Part shown: positions 1-7,713 of the stretch, piece by piece | Position numbering within the stretch: position 1 is the stretch's first letter | Layout of the letters: each line of letters begins with the position of its first letter | NCBI GenBank assembly: GCA_964247675.1 | Contig: CAXTVW010000002.1 | Coordinates: forward strand, 17,099-81,098 | Reading direction: 5' to 3' | Length of the DNA stretch: 64,000 nucleotides | DNA from: BOG-908 sp964247675 | Lineage (GTDB): Bacteria > Pseudomonadota > Alphaproteobacteria > Acetobacterales > Acetobacteraceae | Program-made: the position numbers and the translations under genes | Notes under the pieces: model-generated | Database searches by the model: none | Seen by the model: the letters and a program-made list of their open reading frames with translations, nothing else | What the model was told of the DNA's origin: nothing

Positions 1-2068
1 CAAGTCTTTTCGCCAGCAAATAACCGCCGTTGCCATAAACGCCATCGCCGGCGACGACGACCGGCCGGTGAGCGGCGGGCGGTGAGCGTTTCAGCACCTC
101 GGCAGACATGATGTCCACCGGATCCCCGGACATGGCTTGTTGCGGCCGCCAGATCGCGCCGTGGATTGCGCCGGCGCCACGCGAGATATCCACGATCAGC
201 GCGGACGCGTTTTTATAGCGCTGCCTGACCTCTTCGGTCGTAACCACCTGCGCGCCGGGAAGACTGCATGGCGTGGCATCAAAATCGCCATTTCCTGGGG
301 CCGCATCATCCACGAGGTCGTTCGCGTTCTCGTCCGCACGGAGCGGCATGCCGGCGTGTTGAAGCGCCGCCAGGAAGGCTGCAAAGCCCGGGCCCTGTGC
401 CTCTCCGCGGTCGAAATAGCCGGCCATTCGCCAAACCGATCGATGCGGCCAAAGACTATTGTAGGCAGAGTACGTTCGCATCGCCCTGCCATGATCGCCC
501 GACATTTCAAGCGCGGCGATCAGATAGAGCGAGAGGAACTCGGCCCTGCCCAGGCTCGGCAGGTTAGCGGAGCCATCCAACTCCATCCACCCGCCCCGGC
601 GAAGCCAGTCCAAACAGGCAAGCGGGTGCGAGAGCATCAGGCTGGTTTCCGCCATACGATCGTACCATTTCGTAATCCGCGGGTTCAGGGGATCGAGATC
701 CATTGCCTGTTGCAACAGCGCAGACGCCGCCTCCGGCTTGCCGGCTGCCAGGGCGCAGTCCGCTTCTCCACTCCGCGCCTCCACATCGTTTGCGTCGTTC
801 TTCAAGACGGCGTCGTAGATGGCGGAGGCACCGCTGCAATCCGATTCCGTCGCCAGCAGTCTGGCCCGCGCTTCCAGCGCGGTGGTGTTATCCGGTGCCA
901 TGGTCAGCGCCCGAGCAATCAGCTGCCGCGCGCGCACATGGTTTGCCATGGCGTCGTCGACTGCCGCCTCGGCGGCGTCGGCCTGTTCGACCAGCACGCG
1001 GCCGAGTTCGCCCAGCGCTTCCGCCGAGTCGGGCTGTCTGTCGACAGCAATTTCTAGCAGACTTCGGGCACGGGTGAGCCCGCCCGAGGAAGAATCGCCG
1101 TTCAGGACCGCTCTGGCTTCGAAGCAAAGGTCGATCGCCGTTGCGTTCGATGGAGTTTGGTTTGCCAAATGCCGCGTGGCGATCTCCACCACTTCGAACC
1201 GCAATGCGCTGGCGATGCGGCTGACAATGGCCTCCTCGGTTTGCGGCACCTGACAATCGCAGGTCAGGTCGAACCGCATCGGCCAGACCTGCTCGCCAGT
1301 GCTGATTTCGGTCAGGGCGGCATTCACCTGCGTCACCCCACCGACGAAGTTCACGCTCCCGTCTAGGCGGTAATGAACGTGCAGCGTGCGCGCCAGCTCC
1401 GCCGGCGTGACGACGCGGTCACGGAACGTCTCCGCCGTCGCCCGGCCGATCACGCGGCTGCCGGGTATGCGGCCCAGCGCGATCGTCAGATCGTCGCTGA
1501 CGCCCTCCGCCAACGCCTGCTTTGGCGGGTCCGCGCTGAAACTGTGGAACGGCATGACGATGATCGAGAAACTGCCGTCGCTGGGCGCTTCCCATTGGCC
1601 TGATCCTGACCAGGGCCAAGCCGCAACCAAGGCGGCGGCAATGCCAAGCCCGAGGCACAGGGCGGCCGCGACTGCTCTGCCGCACCTGCCTGGCACAATC
1701 GCGGCAGGACGGGCAAGCGCGTCCGGCGTCGCGGTTTCAAACGAAACAGGAACGCTGAAACGAAACCCTTGGTTTGGTACCGTCACGATGAGGGCTTCGG
1801 CCGGTCCGCCACCTTGCAGCGTTTTGCGCACGGATGATATCGCTTGGGCCAAATTCCCCTCTTCCATGGCCCGGCCGCGCCAGATCGCTTGCTCGAGCTC
1901 GGACCGCGTGACGAGCCGGCCGTGGTTCTGCACCAGATAAAGCAGCGTATCGAACAGGCGCGCGCTGAGCGCCACAGCCTTGCCGCCGCGCACAAGCGTC
2001 CGCCGCACCGGATCGAGCCGAAACGAGCCGAAACTGTAAATGCCATGCTTCTGGTGTGGCAGATCCAT
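1..2068 (-). CDS. Winged-helix / TM / FlgO-TolB-like / TPR / rhodanese-like sensor protein (3' end off window)
   Basis: Open frame read on the minus strand from ATG at 2068 with no stop before base 1, so the C-terminus lies outside the window. Domain order: an OmpR/CadC-type winged helix at residues 8-106 (SFGSFRLDPVRRTL; VTVPNQGFRFSVPV), one membrane helix at about 130-151 (AAALCLGLGIAAALVAA), then a FlgO/TolB-like domain of the kind found in CadC- and adenylate-cyclase-like proteins (SIIVMPFHSFSADPP; RLDGSVNF; STGEQVWPMRFD). Several TPR-like helical repeats follow (AASALLQQAMDLDPLNP). The visible end resembles a rhodanese fold (SALIVDISRGAGAIHGAIW), but the loop that normally carries the catalytic Cys reads VVVAGDGVYGNGGY, so it is probably non-catalytic. 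The topology predicts a membrane-bound one-component regulator with an extracytoplasmic sensor. The target and ligand are unknown. Confidence 0.8.
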   Translation of the reverse strand, partial: MDLPHQKHGIYSFGSFRLDPVRRTLVRGGKAVALSARLFDTLLYLVQNHGRLVTRSELEQAIWRGRAMEEGNLAQAISSVRKTLQGGGPAEALIVTVPNQGFRFSVPVSFETATPDALARPAAIVPGRCGRAVAAALCLGLGIAAALVAAWPWSGSGQWEAPSDGSFSIIVMPFHSFSADPPKQALAEGVSDDLTIALGRIPGSRVIGRATAETFRDRVVTPAELARTLHVHYRLDGSVNFVGGVTQVNAALTEISTGEQVWPMRFDLTCDCQVPQTEEAIVSRIASALRFEVVEIATRHLANQTPSNATAIDLCFEARAVLNGDSSSGGLTRARSLLEIAVDRQPDSAEALGELGRVLVEQADAAEAAVDDAMANHVRARQLIARALTMAPDNTTALEARARLLATESDCSGASAIYDAVLKNDANDVEARSGEADCALAAGKPEAASALLQQAMDLDPLNPRITKWYDRMAETSLMLSHPLACLDWLRRGGWMELDGSANLPSLGRAEFLSLYLIAALEMSGDHGRAMRTYSAYNSLWPHRSVWRMAGYFDRGEAQGPGFAAFLAALQHAGMPLRADENANDLVDDAAPGNGDFDATPCSLPGAQVVTTEEVRQRYKNASALIVDISRGAGAIHGAIWRPQQAMSGDPVDIMSAEVLKRSPPAAHRPVVVAGDGVYGNGGYLLAKRL

Positions 2069-2326
2069 GTTCAGCCGCCAAACACGTTGTGCCGGCAGGA
2101 TAGCCGATCTTGGGATCCCAAGCCAGCTTTGACTACCGTAAGTAAACACCTCAAAACTACCATAAAAATATGTCAAAAGTCAATTTTCAGGTTTTTTAAG
2201 GCAAATTCGTTTGAGGCCCCGGCCGTCGTGCTGCTCATCCTTCGCTGCGGCCCAACGATGTGCCGCCGCCTCCGGAGAAGCCGGAGACGCAACACGCCCT
2301 AGACAAGGGCTATGGAGAACTCGAAC
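2069..2326. promoter_or_regulatory. Divergent AT-rich intergenic region
   Basis: This 258-bp gap separates the minus-strand sensor from the plus-strand secreted protein. Bases 2130-2205 are strikingly AT-rich against a GC-rich background and include a TTGACA hexamer on the minus strand. They probably hold the promoters of both genes. No convincing -35/-10 pair at standard spacing could be assigned. Confidence 0.35.
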
Positions 2327-2725
2327 ATGTTCAGTGTAATCAAGCGCGTCGCCTTGGTCGGCGCTGCCACAACGCTATCGTTCAGCACGGCAACATTTGC
2401 CGCTACTCTGGCCGGCGGCCCGATCGGCGGAAATTCCACCCAAGCCTCTGCCAACTGCTACGTCCTCAACACTGGGGCATCGTCTGTTGGGTTCAGCAGC
2501 TACTACGTCCTCGGCCAGTTCGGTTCGACGCCGGCTTTGACCTACAACACATGTGGCAGCAGCATCGCGCCTTATTCCAGCTGCGGACTGGCAGCCAACA
2601 TCCAGAACAACCAGGCGTATTCCTGCGTGTTCAACACGACTTCCAGCACAGCGGCGTTGCGCGGCTCAGTGGCGATCGTCGGCAGCAACAATGCCGGCAT
2701 TCTGCAATCCAACCCGCTTCGTTGA
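2327..2725 (+). CDS. Small secreted protein of unknown function
   Basis: The protein is about 132 residues. It opens with a typical Sec signal peptide (MFSVIKRVALVGAATTL, then cleavage after TATFAA). The mature part is rich in Ser, Asn, Gly and Thr and has several Cys (SANCYVLNT, YNTCGSS, SSCGLAAN, AYSCVFNT), which suggests a disulfide-bonded beta-rich exported protein. I prefer ATG 2327 because GGAG lies 9 bases upstream. An in-frame ATG at 2312 lacks that spacing. A perfect hairpin follows the gene at 2780. I do not recognise the family. Confidence 0.65.
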   Translation: MFSVIKRVALVGAATTLSFSTATFAATLAGGPIGGNSTQASANCYVLNTGASSVGFSSYYVLGQFGSTPALTYNTCGSSIAPYSSCGLAANIQNNQAYSCVFNTTSSTAALRGSVAIVGSNNAGILQSNPLR

Positions 2726-2779
2726 CGGGAACAACGGGCCAGCAGCCGGGGCGGGTAATCCACCGCGCTGATAGCAGAA

Positions 2780-2803
2780 TTCCAGGGGAGAAATCCCCTG
2801 GAA
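2780..2803 (+). terminator. Perfect 10-bp stem with GAAA tetraloop
   Basis: TTCCAGGGGA and TCCCCTGGAA pair perfectly around a GAAA tetraloop, 55 bp after the stop of the secreted-protein gene. A GNRA loop on a perfect stem suggests a transcript 3' end or a stabiliser. The following run is only weakly T-rich, so intrinsic termination is uncertain. Confidence 0.5.
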
Positions 2804-2959
2804 GGTGTTCGTTCTCCCGATGCGCGTAGCTAGAGACGCCAACGCTCGCCGGCTTTGCTGTCTCGCGTCCGCACGTCAACGCCGCCAGGCAACACGCGAT
2901 CTCCGCTTTCGGCAGGCAGGGGCAGCCTAATGCGTGCTTTGGATGAACAAAGGTTTTCC

Positions 2960-3424
2960 TTAGTTGGCGAGCTCCTCGATAGTCAGCCCCAGCAACTTGC
3001 GCATGCGGTTCAGGCGACGCAGGTCGCGATGGTAGCCGACAAAGGTGTCCCGACTTGACGGCGAATAGTCCAGCGTGAGCGCCACGATGCCCGGCGTCAT
3101 GACGCCGAGCGGGCGCGGCAGCACGGCCAGGCCTGCACCTCCGGCACAAAGCTGGGCCTGCACCTGATGGTTGTTGCTGCGGCAGGTGACAACGGTGTTC
3201 GGCAGAACCCGCTTGATCCAGACCGCGCCGGGCATACCGGCGAAGGCGGTGTCCATTGTGATCATCTTCAGTCCGGCTCCGTCGCCGGGCTGCACCGCCG
3301 CTACGGTTCCTGCCGGGGCGTAAAGCGCGTAGGCGATGTGCACAGGCGACGGGATATGACCTTCGGCTCGTCGAACGGCCGGATGCGAAACACCAGGTCC
3401 GCCTCGCGCCGCGGCAGGCTGTAG
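2960..3424 (-). pseudogene. LysR-family regulator, C-terminal effector-domain fragment
   Basis: The minus-strand frame reads SLPRREADLVFRIRPFDEP, then after an apparent one-base shift near 3343 reads HIAYALYAPAGTVAAV and continues to RRLNRMRKLLGLTIEELAN and a stop. This is the second half of a LysR substrate-binding domain; the helix-turn-helix half is missing. The break at about 3424 coincides with a fragment of the first part of such a domain on the opposite strand, so the gene appears split by an inversion. Confidence 0.6.
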
Positions 3425-3529
3425 GCTGGCGCCAGTCTTGGCTGAGTTCAGCCGCCGCCATCCCCGGGTCTGCCTGGAGTTGCTGACGGATGCGCGCCCC
3501 TTCAGCCGCCTGATGTTCGTGGTGGCCTA
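3425..3529 (+). pseudogene. LysR effector-domain start, inverted fragment
   Basis: The plus strand reads LAPVLAEFSRRHPRVCLELL then TDARPFS. This fits the beginning of the LysR substrate-binding domain, just before the RREADL motif found on the minus strand next door. The match ends near 3511 and a stop follows at 3529. The fragment has no start and no HTH. It is probably the other side of the same broken gene. Confidence 0.45.
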
Positions 3530-3530
3530 G

Positions 3531-3612
3531 CCCCCTCCAGCCATGCAGTTGCGCCTAGCCGCGTGCACCGAGTTTGAGTCAGAGCCAATTTTCCACGCTG
3601 TTCCACACTCTA
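3531..3612 (-). repeat. Solo end of the ISL3-family element
   Basis: The reverse complement of these roughly 82 bases matches 11702-11785, the left end of the ISL3 element plus flank, with about three differences. It includes the terminal-repeat core GGCTCTGACT...TCGGTGCA. No transposase remains on this side. The copy faces right, toward the VOC/ACP/FkbH cluster, and is inverted relative to the copy at 11.7 kb. Confidence 0.8.
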
Positions 3613-3640
3613 ATGCGGCGTCGGTGATCCTACGATCACG

Positions 3641-4258
3641 TCAGACGGTTTCGGACTGCGTTCCAGCCAAGCCCTGGGCCGCCGTATAGGCCTCAATCGA
3701 GCGAGCATCAATCATACGGTCCGACGTTTGTTCCGAGTGCTTCGCTTCGCCGTGGATCAACTCGATCAGCCCAATCTGATCTATGCTGTGGAATGACACT
3801 AACGCTCCTCCGAAGAGCACAGCTGGTCGCGTTTCTCCGACGGCTACCACGTCGAGACCGGCATTCTCGAAGGCGGCAAGCGAAAGCTCGGCATTCGCGG
3901 TAACGAAGCAGAGATGGTAGATCATATGACCCCGCTGAATGAGCCTATGTATCGGAGACGGAACGCTTCCTGGCCATATGACTTCTACGTCCGGCATGAC
4001 TGAATGATGGCGGATGGCGAGATTGACCCCCTGCAAAGGGTCGAACACGCTGGCGCCGCCAGTGTAGCCCAGTCCTGAGAGGAATCGGAACGCAGCGCCC
4101 GGCTCCGGCACTAGAAGGCCGAAGTGATGAAAGCTGAGCCCGAAGGCGTCAGTGGTAATTACGGAGGGGACGATCAATTTCCAAACAATCGGTGAAGATT
4201 GGTATTCAACAGCGCGGAGACGTCCAGCCGGACGCCCCAGAAGGCGCGGCCAAGCCAA
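3641..4258 (-). CDS. VOC-superfamily (glyoxalase/epimerase-like) protein
   Basis: The protein has a vicinal-oxygen-chelate fold: LSFHHFGLLVPEPGAAFRFL opens the first beta-alpha-beta-beta-beta unit and MIYHLCFVTANAELSLAAF the second, with metal-ligand candidates in HHFG, in the HMIYHLCF stretch and in IELIHGE. It resembles the methylmalonyl-CoA epimerase/Glyoxalase_4 branch. The first 28-40 residues (from a TTG) do not look like the family, so the real start may be the TTG at 4177. It is transcribed divergently from the ACP-FkbH-SGNH-MBOAT run, with 119 bp between. It may act on the same acyl substrate, but that is inference. Confidence 0.7.
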   Translation of the reverse strand: MAWPRLLGRPAGRLRAVEYQSSPIVWKLIVPSVITTDAFGLSFHHFGLLVPEPGAAFRFLSGLGYTGGASVFDPLQGVNLAIRHHSVMPDVEVIWPGSVPSPIHRLIQRGHMIYHLCFVTANAELSLAAFENAGLDVVAVGETRPAVLFGGALVSFHSIDQIGLIELIHGEAKHSEQTSDRMIDARSIEAYTAAQGLAGTQSETV

Positions 4259-4377
4259 AAGCCTAACACAGGGTTTGCTGGAGTTCAGGGCGGAGCGATA
4301 CCAAGCGAACTAGTTACATCGCATCATATGAGCGGCTACGCCCGGGGGTAAACGGTGCGGAGGGCGGAGGGCGGATA

Positions 4378-4620
4378 GTGGACGAAGTTTACCCCAGGCT
4401 CCAGGTTATCTTTCGCGACATATTCGACGATGAAACCATCGTGGTCTCGCCCGAACTCACGGCAGATGACGTGGCGGAGTGGGATAGCCTAAGTCACCTG
4501 CGATTGATCCTGGCGGTTCAGAAAGAGTTCCGGTCCAAGTTCTCAGCGGCCGAGATCGGTGAACTGAAAAAGGTGGACGATCTGGCCTCGCTGATAAGAT
4601 CCAAAGCGGCTACAGCGTAA
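4378..4620 (+). CDS. Acyl carrier protein
   Basis: This 80-residue acidic four-helix carrier has the phosphopantetheine-attachment motif EWDSLSHLRL, with the modified serine expected at residue 37. The length is normal for an ACP or DltC-like carrier. GTG is chosen as the start because GGAGGG lies 6-7 bases upstream. The stop overlaps the FkbH start by one base (TAATG), so the two are translationally coupled. As in FkbH/FkbJ pairs of polyketide pathways, this ACP is the likely acceptor of the acyl unit made by the next gene. The divergent promoter region at 4259-4377 presumably drives the run. Confidence 0.9.
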   Translation: MDEVYPRLQVIFRDIFDDETIVVSPELTADDVAEWDSLSHLRLILAVQKEFRSKFSAAEIGELKKVDDLASLIRSKAATA

Positions 4621-6533
4621 TGGCTTCGATTTACGCGGACCTTGCATGGTTGCCGCCATCTCCGGATGACTTCAATGCACGCTGTCGTGGGTTGGCCACC
4701 CACGAGGAGCCCGGACGCGCTGCTCTCGCGCTAGCGGGTTACGCCTTGGACGAGAACAAAGCAGCGCGGCTCGGGAGAGCCCTGACTGCTGCCGCTACTG
4801 CTGGCGCGTCAATGGCCCCGCTGCGGCCCTTCCGGCTGGGGCTCATCGGCAATGGCACACTGGAGTTGCTTTCGCCAGTGCTGGTCGCGGCCGCGGCACG
4901 GCACGGTCTCGCCTTGCAGATGACGCTGGCGCCATACGGTCAAATCGCACAAGCGGCTCTCGATCCTGAAAGCCCGATCCATGCCTGCCGGCCGGAGGCC
5001 GTGCTGTTCGCCATAGACTATCGTGGTCTGGAGCTCGGTTCAGGATACGGCGACGCAGGGGCGGAGCGAGACGCTGTGGCAGCGGCGGTCGCGCACCTGG
5101 CAGCGTTGCGCCAGGCCGTGAGGCGAAATAGCAAAGCAATCTGCATCTTGCAGACGCTGGCTACGCCGCCGGAGCAGTTGTTCGGCAACTACGATGCTGT
5201 GCTTCCCGGCACGTTGCGACGCCTGACGGAGCGGTTCAATCAGGCAATTGTGGACAGCCTGGACGGAACACCCGACCTGCTTCTGGACGTGTCGTTTCTT
5301 GCACAAACGGTAGGGCTCGGGAGATGGCACTCTCCTGAGTTGTGGAACCTTGCAAAAATTCCGTTCGCCGCGTCCTGCATGCCCTTCTACGCGGACCATG
5401 TGGCGCGACTGCTGGAGGCCACCAGCGGGCGAAGCCGGAAATGCCTGGTGTTGGATTTGGACAACACGATCTGGGGCGGCGTTGTGGGCGATGACGGGCT
5501 TGCGGGGATCCGCTTGGCCCAGGGAGATGCCTCCGGTGAGGCGCATCTTGCCGTGCAACGCCTGGCGCTTGATCTGCGAGGACGCGGCATCGTGCTAGCC
5601 GTGTGCTCCAAGAACGAGGACGAGACCGCCCGAGCTCCGTTCCGCAGCCATCCGGAGATGCTGCTGCGGGAAAGCCACTTGGCGGTCTTCCAGGCGAACT
5701 GGCAGGACAAGGCGACGAATATCGCTTCGATCGCCAAGAGTCTTGCCCTTAGTCTCGATGCGGTGGTGTTCCTTGACGACAATCCAGCGGAGCGCGCGCT
5801 GGTTAGGACCTTTCTTCCGGAAGTGGCCGTTCCGGAACTTCCGGACGATCCCGCGCTGTATGCGCGCACTCTGGCAGCAGCGGGCTATTTCGAGTCAGTC
5901 GGCATATCGCCGGAGGACCGCGCGCGTGCCGAGATGTATCAATCGAATGCGCGCAGGGTGGCGTTGCAAAAAGAGGTGGGAGACCTGGACCTATGGCTCA
6001 CCTCCTTGCAGATGGAGATTACGTTCGGTCCGTTCGACCCGGTCGGTCGGTCACGTATCGTGCAACTGATCAACAAGTCGAACCAGTTCAACCTGACCAC
6101 GCGCCGCTATAGCGAGCTTGACGCTGCCCAGATGGAGCGTGACCCGGACATCTTCACGTTGCAGGTTCGTCTCACCGATGTGCTAGGAGACAACGGAATG
6201 ATATCGGTCGTAATCTGCCGTGTCGAGCACGCCGCAAGCTGGTGCATCGACACGTGGCTGATGAGTTGCCGCGTGCTTGGGCGCCGCGTTGAGCAGATCG
6301 TGCTACATGAGATACTCGAGCAGGCCCGGGCCGCTGGGGTGACGACACTCACCGGCATCTATCGTCCGAGCCCGCGGAATGGAATGGTCAGAGACCACTA
6401 CGGCAAGCTCGGATTTCAGCTTCGCGAAGTCCAGGAGGACGAAACAAGCATCTGGACAATGGGCACTGATTTCGTCCCCGACATACCATCCATCAGGGTG
6501 AGAAGGGTTAGCAGAGGGATGGAGCTTGTCTGA
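4620..6533 (+). CDS. FkbH-like HAD-IIIC / acyltransferase-domain protein
   Basis: The 637 residues fit the FkbH family. The N-terminal roughly 260 residues include an SGNH-like segment (FRLGLIGNGTLELL). A HAD-IIIC core lies at about 273-410 with motif I LVLDLDNTIWGG, motif II VCSKNEDE and the acidic motif VFLDDNPAER. A GNAT-like C-terminal domain is marked by NKSNQFNLTTRRYSELD at about 484. Characterised relatives take a glyceryl unit from 1,3-bisphosphoglycerate, dephosphorylate it and load it on an ACP for methoxymalonyl-ACP or related units. None of the other methoxymalonyl genes (FkbG/I/K types) is present, so the loaded acyl group may be used directly. The gene overlaps the next by 8 bp. 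Confidence 0.9.
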   Translation: MASIYADLAWLPPSPDDFNARCRGLATHEEPGRAALALAGYALDENKAARLGRALTAAATAGASMAPLRPFRLGLIGNGTLELLSPVLVAAAARHGLALQMTLAPYGQIAQAALDPESPIHACRPEAVLFAIDYRGLELGSGYGDAGAERDAVAAAVAHLAALRQAVRRNSKAICILQTLATPPEQLFGNYDAVLPGTLRRLTERFNQAIVDSLDGTPDLLLDVSFLAQTVGLGRWHSPELWNLAKIPFAASCMPFYADHVARLLEATSGRSRKCLVLDLDNTIWGGVVGDDGLAGIRLAQGDASGEAHLAVQRLALDLRGRGIVLAVCSKNEDETARAPFRSHPEMLLRESHLAVFQANWQDKATNIASIAKSLALSLDAVVFLDDNPAERALVRTFLPEVAVPELPDDPALYARTLAAAGYFESVGISPEDRARAEMYQSNARRVALQKEVGDLDLWLTSLQMEITFGPFDPVGRSRIVQLINKSNQFNLTTRRYSELDAAQMERDPDIFTLQVRLTDVLGDNGMISVVICRVEHAASWCIDTWLMSCRVLGRRVEQIVLHEILEQARAAGVTTLTGIYRPSPRNGMVRDHYGKLGFQLREVQEDETSIWTMGTDFVPDIPSIRVRRVSRGMELV

Positions 6534-7713
6534 CAAAGCCGCCAGAAGAAAGCTCTCCTTGACAGGAGGATTGCCGCGGCAGGACTTGTGGCTGCTTCCG
6601 CTCATCGTTTTCGGAACGATCGTCGGCATGATGAGCATCGCCGAGATCACGGCTCGGATCACGATGCCGGAGCAACTCGCCAACTCCTGTAAAATAGCCG
6701 ATCCAGCGCTAGGATTTCGCTACCGGCCGAACTGCACTGCTGAGATGAAGGCTGCGGAAGGCCCCTCCTATACCAACACCTACAATGAGTGCGGATATCG
6801 CTCCAAAAGTTCATGTGGCCCGCTGCCCGTCGGGACGCGCAGGATTGCGATAATCGGCTCATCTCTGGGCGAAGGCCATCTTGTTCCTTACGGGGACACA
6901 GTCGCCGCGCGGCTCAGCGACGATCTCACCAGGCTTTGCGGTCTCCCTGTGGAGCAGCAGAACCTCGCCGCGCGCGGATATACCGGACGCCGTATCGTAT
7001 TACGTCTGCAAGAGGCCCTGAAGCTGAAGCCTGCGTCGGTGCTGATGCTTGCCTTGCCCTATGATGTGGAGCTTCAACTCGACGACGCGACGTTGCCGAT
7101 CACCGGGGGAGTGACGGCCCGCGCTGCCACCAGCGCTGCGGCTGCCCCTACGCTGGCCGGAAGCGTTGGCCTGTTTGTAAAGCAGAACAGCAGGGCCCTG
7201 ACGCTAGCGCAATCGGTCATGTTCAATGACGCGTCGACCTACCTGTCCCTGTTCCTCCGCTACGGCGACAAGGCCGATTTCCTTCGTCAGCCTTTCACGC
7301 CGGCTTGGATCGAGCGGCTTCGCCGCTTCAGCCTGCTGGTGGGCCAGCTCGCAAGCTTGGCGCATGAAGCCGGTGTTCCGCTCACGCTGGTTTTCGTGCC
7401 GCAGCAGGGGCAGCTGACGATTGAGCGGCGAGCTGTAGCCCATGCCGCTCCGGGCGGCAGCGTTGATCCTTGGGCGCTGTCGAAAGCATTGGGCGCCATC
7501 GCTACGGCACAGGGCATCGACTTTGTGGATACATCCAAAGCCCTTGCCTCATACCCGGCTCCGCAGCTGCTCTACTATCCTGTCGACGGACACCCCACAG
7601 GAACAGGTCAGCGAGTCGTGGAGGAGGCAATCCGCGCTCACTACCTGACCAAGGGTGAACCGTTTTACGCGTGCTCCACCGCCGCGTCTCGCCAGACGGC
7701 TTCAAGCAAATGA
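6526..7713 (+). CDS. Membrane-anchored SGNH/GDSL-like protein
   Basis: The protein is 395 residues with one N-terminal membrane helix (LWLLPLIVFGTIVGMMSIAE, about 22-42), so the domain should face the periplasm. Block I of the SGNH fold is IAIIGSSLGEGHLVPYGD at about 107, with GSS in place of GDS. The block V Asp/His pair is in YYPVDGHPTGTG at about 354, as in DltD, AlgX and PatB-type proteins. TTG 6526 is chosen as the start, overlapping the FkbH stop, with GAGGG 7 bases upstream. It overlaps the MBOAT gene by 4 bp (ATGA). Its role is probably to work with the MBOAT in moving an acyl group to an envelope polymer. Confidence 0.8.
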   Translation: MSDKAARRKLSLTGGLPRQDLWLLPLIVFGTIVGMMSIAEITARITMPEQLANSCKIADPALGFRYRPNCTAEMKAAEGPSYTNTYNECGYRSKSSCGPLPVGTRRIAIIGSSLGEGHLVPYGDTVAARLSDDLTRLCGLPVEQQNLAARGYTGRRIVLRLQEALKLKPASVLMLALPYDVELQLDDATLPITGGVTARAATSAAAAPTLAGSVGLFVKQNSRALTLAQSVMFNDASTYLSLFLRYGDKADFLRQPFTPAWIERLRRFSLLVGQLASLAHEAGVPLTLVFVPQQGQLTIERRAVAHAAPGGSVDPWALSKALGAIATAQGIDFVDTSKALASYPAPQLLYYPVDGHPTGTGQRVVEEAIRAHYLTKGEPFYACSTAASRQTASSK

